Source of the DNA: Rhodobacteraceae bacterium S2214
GTDB lineage: Bacteria > Pseudomonadota > Alphaproteobacteria > Rhodobacterales > Rhodobacteraceae
Assembly (NCBI GenBank): GCA_025141675.1
Contig: CP081161.1
Coordinates: forward strand, 1,028,001-1,092,000
DNA length: 64,000 nucleotides
Reading direction: 5' to 3'
Shown piece by piece: positions 58,493 to 64,000 of the stretch; position 1 is the first letter of the stretch, and each line of letters opens with the position of its first letter. Below the pieces are notes generated by a model. The model did no database searches and was not told the origin of the DNA. It saw only the letters and a list, made by a program, of their open reading frames with translations. The translations under genes were made by a program, and so were the position numbers.

Positions 58493-58524
58493 CGAAGGGC
58501 CCGGCATAACGTCCGGGCCCTTCG
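58493..58524. repeat. Stable hairpin between aapJ and aapQ
   Basis: 12-bp perfect stem (58493-58504 with 58513-58524), 8-nt loop, 10 nt after the aapJ stop and without a T run. Its position suits a 3' stabiliser or partial terminator that raises aapJ mRNA over the permease genes. Confidence 0.75.
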
Positions 58525-58630
58525 GCTTTAAGATTTAAGACGACATTACAAAAACAGCATCTCGCGCCTTGATAGATCCACATAAGTGGACATGAGGCGA
58601 TAAAAATAACGAGACGCCCGGGAGATCATC

Positions 58631-59908
58631 ATGTCCGTCATGACCGACCCGCCGAAACCTGCGTTTCGGCCCAGTCAGCTTATTTACGACACCCGCTACC
58701 GTTCCATCACGATCCAAGTTGTTGCCCTTGCGCTTATCGGCGCGGGTCTTTGGTGGTTGGTGAACAATACGATCAGTAACCTGAATGCCCTTGGCAAAGA
58801 CTTTGACTTTGGCTTCTTAGGTCAATCAGCCGGTTACGACATTAACCAGATGCTGATCGAATACACCAACCAAGATACACATGGCCGCGCAGCGTTCGTG
58901 GGTATTCTGAACACGCTTTTGGTCGCCTTTTTGGGCTGTGTCACAGCGTTGGTTCTTGGGGTTCTGGCCGGTGTCGCCCGTCTATCGAAAAACTGGGTGA
59001 TCAGTTTCTTGATGGCCGTCTACGTCGAAGGATTCCGCAACGTACCATTGCTGTTGTGGATCATTTTGATTTTCGCGGTTGTCACCGAAGCGACCCCGCA
59101 ACCGCGTGACTTCCGTGGTGATACACCCGAAGCCAGCATGCTGTTGGGCGATAGTGTCGCGATCACGAACCGCGGCACCTATATCCCAGCAATTGGTTTC
59201 ACACGGTCGCTGAGTGGTAACGAAGCTGTCGCGCCGCAAGAAGGTCTGGCCCCTGTGGCATCCGGCGGTATCGACTGGATCTTGGTTCTGGGCACATTGG
59301 CTGCAAGCATCATCGCAATTCGCTTTGTGAATGCCCGTGCCAACCGTATTCAAGAGCAGCATGGTGATCGGCCAAATACAACTTGGACCAACCTCGCTAT
59401 CTTCTTTGTGCCAATCGGGATTGTTTTCCTCATCCTTGGTGCAACGATCGTGAAGCCGTACCTGAAAGGGTTCAACTTTACGGATGGTGTCCACCTGCGG
59501 AACTCTTTGATCGCGCTTTGGATTGCGTTGTCGCTGTATACGGGTGCGTTTATCGCTGAAACTGTACGTGCCGGTATTCTGTCTGTGTCCAAAGGTCAGT
59601 CCGAGGCCGCATTTGCGTTGGGTATGCAGCCCGGTCGCACGATGAGCCTTGTGATCTTGCCGCAGGCTTTGCGCGTGATCATTCCGCCGCTGATTTCGCA
59701 GTTCCTGAACCTGACCAAAAACTCGTCACTGGCGATTGCGGTGGGGTACATGGATGTGCGTGCAACCTTGGGCGGGATCACGATTTCCCAAACGGGGCGC
59801 GAATTGGAAGGCATGCTGATGCTGGGTGGGTTCTACCTGATCCTGTCGCTGCTGATTTCCACTGCGATGAACATCTACAACAACTCAACTAAACTGAAGG
59901 AGCGGTAG
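58631..59908 (+). CDS. aapQ: General L-amino-acid ABC transporter, permease AapQ
   Basis: 425-aa membrane permease with an N-terminal helix, a long periplasmic insert (about 150-215) typical of AapQ/BztB, and the C-terminal transport domain. The ATPase-contact EAA loop is SEAAFALGMQPGRTMSLVILPQALRVIIPP (near 330). GGGAG precedes the ATG. It ends 1 bp before aapM. Confidence 0.93.
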   Translation: MSVMTDPPKPAFRPSQLIYDTRYRSITIQVVALALIGAGLWWLVNNTISNLNALGKDFDFGFLGQSAGYDINQMLIEYTNQDTHGRAAFVGILNTLLVAFLGCVTALVLGVLAGVARLSKNWVISFLMAVYVEGFRNVPLLLWIILIFAVVTEATPQPRDFRGDTPEASMLLGDSVAITNRGTYIPAIGFTRSLSGNEAVAPQEGLAPVASGGIDWILVLGTLAASIIAIRFVNARANRIQEQHGDRPNTTWTNLAIFFVPIGIVFLILGATIVKPYLKGFNFTDGVHLRNSLIALWIALSLYTGAFIAETVRAGILSVSKGQSEAAFALGMQPGRTMSLVILPQALRVIIPPLISQFLNLTKNSSLAIAVGYMDVRATLGGITISQTGRELEGMLMLGGFYLILSLLISTAMNIYNNSTKLKER

Positions 59909-59909
59909 G

Positions 59910-61226
59910 ATGTCTGATACACACGCACAAACCGTCTCTTATGTCCGTGATACGATGTTGCCAGAAACGTCGCCTCCTACGACCGAAGTGGGGGCCGTGA
60001 AGTGGCTGCGCGAGAACCTGTTCTCAAGCATCACCAACACGGTTCTGACGCTCCTGTCGATCTTTGTGATCTACTGGATCCTGTCCCATGTCGGGCCTTG
60101 GATGTTGGGTGGTATCTGGAATGCCGGATCCTTGTCCGAATGTCGCGAGATCCGCGACGCGACTGTGGGATCCGATCACGGCGTTGCCTGTTGGGCGGTG
60201 CTAAGTGATCGTTGGCACCAATTGCTGTTCGGCTATTACCCAAGCGAATTGTACTGGCGTCCGATCCTTGCCTTGATCCTTTTCTTGGGCGGACTGGCAC
60301 CTGTTCTGTTCGACAAAGTGCCGCGCAAGATGTTCATCCTTTCAGCAGTCGCACCATTCTTGTGCTTCTGGCTGTTGTGGGGCGGGTCCATCTGGCTGCC
60401 GATCTCTATCGCTTTGGGTTTTGTCGTCGGCTACGTCGCTTACGGACCTCTCACCAAAACGTTCGGATCATTGGCTGGGATCATCGGAGCCATCGTATTG
60501 CCGTTGCTTTACTGGCTGTTCCTGTCAGGTCCGGTCTACGCTGGGCTTGACAGCGTTTTGCCAATTGGGATCGAATTTGTCGAATCTCGTGCGTTTGGTG
60601 GGTTCATGCTATCCGTGGTCATCGGCCTGTCAGCCATCGTGCTGTCGTTGCCGCTGGGCATTCTGTTGGCGCTTGGTCGTCAGTCAGACCTGTTCATTAT
60701 CAAGACATCCGCTGTGGTGTTCATTGAAGTGATCCGGGGCGTTCCACTGATCGTGTGGTTGTTCACAGCCCAGTTGCTGTTGAACTACTTCCTGCCACCG
60801 GGGACAAATTTTGACCTGACGCTTCGGGTGATCATCATGGTGACCTTGTTCTCAGCCGCTTACATCGCGGAAGTTATACGGGGCGGTTTGGCGGCTTTGC
60901 CAAAAGGTCAGTACGAAGGTGCCGATAGTTTGGGTCTGTCTTACTGGCAGTCCATGCAGCTGATCGTCCTGCCGCAGGCCTTGAAAATCTCGATCCCGGG
61001 TATCGTGAACACCTTTATCGGGTTGTTCAAAGATACGACGCTTGTGGTCTTTATCGGCCTGTTTGACCCGCTTGGGATTGCCTCTGCGATCCGCGCCAGC
61101 ACTGACTGGAACGGTATCTACTGGGAGCTCTTCATCTTTATTGGCGCTATGTTCTTCATCTTCTGCTTTAGCATGGGCCGTTACTCACTCTACCTGGAGA
61201 AAAAACTCCAGCGTGAAAACCGATAG
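59910..61226 (+). CDS. aapM: General L-amino-acid ABC transporter, permease AapM
   Basis: 438-aa permease partner of AapQ. About eight or more hydrophobic segments are present; the EAA loop is YEGADSLGLSYWQSMQLIVLPQALKISIPG (near 334). The ribosome-binding site AAGGAGCGG lies in the end of aapQ, so the two are coupled. Confidence 0.93.
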   Translation: MSDTHAQTVSYVRDTMLPETSPPTTEVGAVKWLRENLFSSITNTVLTLLSIFVIYWILSHVGPWMLGGIWNAGSLSECREIRDATVGSDHGVACWAVLSDRWHQLLFGYYPSELYWRPILALILFLGGLAPVLFDKVPRKMFILSAVAPFLCFWLLWGGSIWLPISIALGFVVGYVAYGPLTKTFGSLAGIIGAIVLPLLYWLFLSGPVYAGLDSVLPIGIEFVESRAFGGFMLSVVIGLSAIVLSLPLGILLALGRQSDLFIIKTSAVVFIEVIRGVPLIVWLFTAQLLLNYFLPPGTNFDLTLRVIIMVTLFSAAYIAEVIRGGLAALPKGQYEGADSLGLSYWQSMQLIVLPQALKISIPGIVNTFIGLFKDTTLVVFIGLFDPLGIASAIRASTDWNGIYWELFIFIGAMFFIFCFSMGRYSLYLEKKLQRENR

Positions 61227-61238
61227 GAGGGTTTGGAT

Positions 61239-62030
61239 ATGTCAGACCTCGCAACTGATCGCGCAATTGATCGTTCCAACATGCAGGTGTCCGATGAGGT
61301 CGCCATTGAAATCAACGGGATGAACAAGTGGTACGGCACATTTCACGTGCTGCGCGACATTAACCTGACCGTGAACCGTGGCGAACGGATCGTGATTTGT
61401 GGACCTTCCGGGTCCGGTAAATCCACATTGATCCGCTGTATCAACCGTCTGGAAGAGCACCAGAAGGGTCAGATCATCGTCGATGGGACAGAGTTGTCGT
61501 CAGACCTTAAGAACATCGACAAGATCCGGTCGGAAGTTGGTATGTGTTTCCAGCACTTCAACTTGTTCCCGCACCTGACGATCCTTGAGAACTGCACACT
61601 GGCCCCGATTTGGGTGCGCAAAACGCCCAAGAAGGAAGCCGAAGAAATCGCGATGCACTACCTTGAGAAGGTGAAAATTCCTGATCAGGCGCTGAAGTAT
61701 CCGGGCCAGTTGTCCGGTGGTCAGCAGCAGCGTGTGGCGATTGCCCGTTCGCTTTGCATGAAGCCACGGATCATGTTGTTCGATGAACCGACATCCGCGC
61801 TTGACCCTGAGATGATCAAGGAAGTGCTCGATACGATGATCGAGCTAGCCGAAGAAGGCATGACCATGCTTTGCGTGACGCACGAGATGGGATTTGCCCG
61901 TCAGGTGGCCAACCGCGTGATTTTCATGGACCAAGGTCAAGTCGTTGAACAGAACGAACCAGAAGAGTTCTTTAACAACCCGCAATCCGAGCGGACACAG
62001 TTGTTCTTGAGCCAGATTTTGGGCCACTAA
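61239..62030 (+). CDS. aapP: General L-amino-acid ABC transporter, ATPase AapP
   Basis: 263-aa ABC ATPase. Walker [10 protein letters not shown] (near 56), Q-loop [12 protein letters not shown], signature LSGGQQQR, Walker [15 protein letters not shown] and the switch His in [10 protein letters not shown] are all intact. The ATG at 61239 has GGAGGG 7 nt upstream; a TTG at 61233 is too close to it. A terminator follows. Confidence 0.95.
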   Translation: MSDLATDRAIDRSNMQVSDEVAIEINGMNKWYGTFHVLRDINLTVNRGERIVICGPSGSGKSTLIRCINRLEEHQKGQIIVDGTELSSDLKNIDKIRSEVGMCFQHFNLFPHLTILENCTLAPIWVRKTPKKEAEEIAMHYLEKVKIPDQALKYPGQLSGGQQQRVAIARSLCMKPRIMLFDEPTSALDPEMIKEVLDTMIELAEEGMTMLCVTHEMGFARQVANRVIFMDQGQVVEQNEPEEFFNNPQSERTQLFLSQILGH

Positions 62031-62066
62031 GCTTTCAGCTTAGGCCGTTCTACATGGATAAACGAA

Positions 62067-62093
62067 GGGGCCACGCGGTTGCGTGGCCCTTTT
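62067..62093 (+). terminator. Intrinsic terminator of aapJQMP
   Basis: 9-bp stem GGGCCACGC/GCGTGGCCC (62068-62076 with 62081-62089), GGTT loop, then TTTT. The stop of the convergent SixA gene is a few bases away, so it may serve both sides. Confidence 0.85.
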
Positions 62094-62096
62094 GCG

Positions 62097-62591
62097 TTAC
62101 AGGTCCCGTGGAACAATAAAGTCCACTGCGTTGCCCTTACCGGGCTTCAGCCAATCTTCATCAGCAAATTCAATAACCGTGGTCGCGCAGGTCGGGTAAT
62201 CGTCGAATCTGTAGTGATCGGGTGCGTAAGTCACAAAGCGCCGCGCCGCCATTCCGATCCCGGGATTGTGGCCGACGATTGCAATCGTCTGGGCATCTAC
62301 CGCGCTTGCTACTTCTTGGATCGTCTCTGGTGCGGCGTGGTACAGCATGCCTATCTCTTTGGTCGCGATAGTCTCTGCTAGCTCGCGTTTCACCATGTTT
62401 GTTGTTTGCAGTGCCCGTGTCGCGTCAGAGGTCAAGATCAGGTCTGGCACATAGCCCTGCGCCTTAAGCCATCCACCAATAGCTTCTGCTGCCTTTTGCC
62501 CTCTGTCCGTGAGAGTACGCGCATGGTCGTCTGCATAGATGTTATCCCATCCTGATTTGGCGTGACGGATGAGGATAAGTCGTTTTGTCAT
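62097..62591 (-). CDS. SixA-type histidine phosphatase
   Basis: 164-aa small phosphoglycerate-mutase-fold phosphatase. The catalytic motif is LIRHAKS (His10), followed by LTDRGQKAAEAIGGWL, SDATRALQT and the second catalytic His in IVGHNPGI. SixA proteins dephosphorylate phospho-His on phosphotransfer proteins; the substrate here is unknown. The start ATG overlaps the stop of the upstream 4Fe-4S gene (ATGA), so the two are coupled. Confidence 0.87.
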   Translation of the reverse strand: MTKRLILIRHAKSGWDNIYADDHARTLTDRGQKAAEAIGGWLKAQGYVPDLILTSDATRALQTTNMVKRELAETIATKEIGMLYHAAPETIQEVASAVDAQTIAIVGHNPGIGMAARRFVTYAPDHYRFDDYPTCATTVIEFADEDWLKPGKGNAVDFIVPRDL

Positions 62592-63232
62592 AGGAATGCT
62601 TTCATATGGTGCGTTGCTTGGGCAGGCATGCGATTGCCGTGTCCGATAGGGCATGCACGCCGACTGCGACAGCCTTGTGACATACAATCAGCCCCTTGAG
62701 CCGTGCGAAGGTGTGATTTGCAACTGTCGACATCATACCCGTCATGAAACGCATTCACAGGGCATGCAGGGATGCATGGCTTTTGGGTACATGTGATGCA
62801 GGGGTTCTGTGCTTGGGATGGAGCGATAGCGTCATCCAGCAACAGAACACCGCGAAACGACACGAATAGCCCCGCAACATCATGCACTAGAAAGCCGATG
62901 GGCGAGGACCAGAAACGCCCGGTACGCAATGCCCACGTGAAAACGGGTTGAAAGGGTGGGCCACCAAAGGGGAACAGCGCAATTGCGCCGTGTTTTTCAG
63001 CAAGATCGCCAATAACCCGCAACGACCAGCGGTCCAGCGGGTCCTCCTGTTGATCGTGGTATTCGGCACTTTGCGAAAATATCGGCCAGAATGCGGGTTC
63101 TTGGGGCCCGGTCAGGACAAGCGTGCCGTCACGTTGCAGGTTGTCCGCTGGCGCCGTGGCGCAGTGCCCAAGCGCTTGCAAGCCGTGTGCGGACAGGTCG
63201 TCGATCAATTGTTCCGGATAGGTGGGCAGCAT
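62588..63232 (-). CDS. 4Fe-4S ferredoxin-like protein
   Basis: 214 aa. The C-terminal part has one full 4Fe-4S motif, C145-x2-C148-x4-C153-x3-C157-P, and a second looser set, C171, C183, C188 and C194-P, so one or two clusters may bind. The N-terminal 140 residues include GAIALFPFGGPPFQPVFTWALRTG, resembling the substrate-side domain of QueG-like corrinoid/Fe-S proteins, though without the full QueG length. The reaction is unknown. It overlaps the SixA gene by 4 bp. Confidence 0.75.
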   Translation of the reverse strand: MLPTYPEQLIDDLSAHGLQALGHCATAPADNLQRDGTLVLTGPQEPAFWPIFSQSAEYHDQQEDPLDRWSLRVIGDLAEKHGAIALFPFGGPPFQPVFTWALRTGRFWSSPIGFLVHDVAGLFVSFRGVLLLDDAIAPSQAQNPCITCTQKPCIPACPVNAFHDGYDVDSCKSHLRTAQGADCMSQGCRSRRACPIGHGNRMPAQATHHMKAFL

Positions 63233-63278
63233 TGGGCCAGACTAGCGGCTCACCGACCTCGCGCAATCGTCTTTTGTA

Positions 63279-63782
63279 TTAATCCAGCCGTTGCCAGTTC
63301 GGCGGTATTTTCGCGGGTGTACTGTTCGTCGTAAAGCTAAGCGAGTTGCCGGCACAGGTGTACGTTCCATCACCGTTGCCAAACATGCCTGTCGAGGAAC
63401 TAAATGGAATCTCCATGCGGGTCCCCATGACGTCGGCTGCACCAACGAGGTTATAGTCCGTTGCGGTCGCAGCCCACGATCCACCTTCGGCCTGCATCCC
63501 GCCCGCGCTGTAACCGGACACACTGACGTCCATTTCGGGGGCGTTCGGGACTTTGACCCGCAATGTCATGTTCTGCACTTCGATGCGTACTGATCCGGGT
63601 GGGGCGACTTGCATCACGACCATGCCGCCAACAGGCGTCGCGGCACCTTGCATTTGGGACGCCATGATCTGTGCAAGCTCATCGAGGTCCGCCTGCCATG
63701 TGCCAACGACGCAAGGATCGATCGCAGCGTTAGCAAAGTTCGCGAAACAGGAAAAAGCGGTAGCAAGGCGTAATGTCGACAT
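63279..63782 (-). CDS. Secreted protein, unknown
   Basis: 167 aa with a signal peptide (MSTLRLATAFSCFANFANAA, cleavage near 20). The mature part starts DPCVVGTWQADLDELAQIM and is beta-patterned with Gly-rich turns, ending in GNGDGTYTCAGNSLSF. The GTW motif and the closing Cys recall small lipocalin-like barrels, but this is a weak resemblance. AGAGGT precedes the ATG. Confidence 0.7.
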   Translation of the reverse strand: MSTLRLATAFSCFANFANAAIDPCVVGTWQADLDELAQIMASQMQGAATPVGGMVVMQVAPPGSVRIEVQNMTLRVKVPNAPEMDVSVSGYSAGGMQAEGGSWAATATDYNLVGAADVMGTRMEIPFSSSTGMFGNGDGTYTCAGNSLSFTTNSTPAKIPPNWQRLD

Positions 63783-63845
63783 GTCAGACCTCTTGGCTAG
63801 GGTTGTGTTAGGTTACCACAACACGCCTCAATCGCGAAATCTGTT

Positions 63846-64000
63846 TTAGTCGTTGCGTATGATTGATCCGGCGCCATGTTCGGTAAACAGTTCGAGCAGG
63901 CTGGCGTTCGGCAATGTGCCATCAAGGATCACGACAGCGCGGACACCTTCATCAAGTGCTTTTAGGGCTGTTTCGGTCTTTGGGATCATGCCGCCCGCAA
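63846..64000 (-). CDS. argB: Acetylglutamate kinase, 3' end
   Basis: The last 50 residues are in the window, [18 protein letters not shown] onward, then [27 protein letters not shown] and TAA at 63846-63848. This is the conserved C-terminus of ArgB, which phosphorylates N-acetylglutamate in arginine synthesis. The 5' part lies beyond the right edge. Confidence 0.9.
   Translation of the reverse strand, partial: AGGMIPKTETALKALDEGVRAVVILDGTLPNASLLELFTEHGAGSIIRND

Overview
The window is chromosomal DNA from an alphaproteobacterium, most likely a member of the Rhodobacterales (Roseobacter group). This is inferred from several markers: a GTG-started L10, an RpoA that begins MIHKNWAEL, a 192-aa short-LID adenylate kinase, an ATP12-type F1 assembly chaperone, the four-gene Aap/Bzt amino-acid ABC transporter, a VPLPA-CTERM-like exported protein and a DUF4394 protein. 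The species cannot be named from the sequence. No rRNA, tRNA, transposase, phage gene or CRISPR array was seen.

From about 0.4 to 53 kb the window carries the classical transcription/translation supercluster in its ancestral order: secE, nusG, rplKA, rplJL, rpoBC, rpsL-rpsG-fusA-tuf (str), rpsJ-rplCDW / rplB-rpsS-rplV-rpsC-rplP (S10), rpmC-rpsQ-rplN-rplX-rplE-rpsNH-rplFR-rpsE-rpmD (spc), rplO-secY-adk, and rpsMK-rpoA-rplQ (alpha). The cluster is broken at nine places by 23 cargo genes. Most breaks have an intrinsic terminator on the left and a new promoter-like site (TTGnnn, 17 bp, TAnAnn) on the right. Most cargo genes encode exported or membrane proteins: a cytochrome b561 with a degenerate Rieske partner, an RTX protein, a DUF4394 protein, a fatty-acid desaturase, an EamA transporter, two paralogous lipoproteins, a chemoreceptor, two tiny membrane proteins, a Sel1-repeat protein, an LRR lipoprotein, a VPLPA-CTERM-like protein and a YHYH protein. 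The cytosolic cargo includes a GT61-type glycosyltransferase, a 2OG-Fe(II) oxygenase-like protein, a Dabb protein and PabB.

From 53.1 to 57.2 kb there is a tight overlapping operon: rarA, crcB, an RluC-like pseudouridine synthase, a HAD phosphatase and an ATP12 chaperone. From 57.4 to 62.0 kb lies the aapJQMP amino-acid transporter. The right end, on the minus strand, holds the 3' end of argB, a secreted protein of unknown function, and an overlapping pair made of a 4Fe-4S ferredoxin-like protein and a SixA-type phosphatase.

Non-coding structure is rich. It includes leader hairpins before rplJ, rpoB and rpsJ, two tandem hairpins between rplO and secY, a BIME-like double palindrome between rpsL and rpsG, and a structured element after tuf. 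There is also a 153-bp element bounded by a 12-bp inverted repeat inside the split S10 operon, a shared 13-bp palindrome upstream of the two lipoprotein paralogues, and three GTGCAC boxes exactly 11 bp apart.
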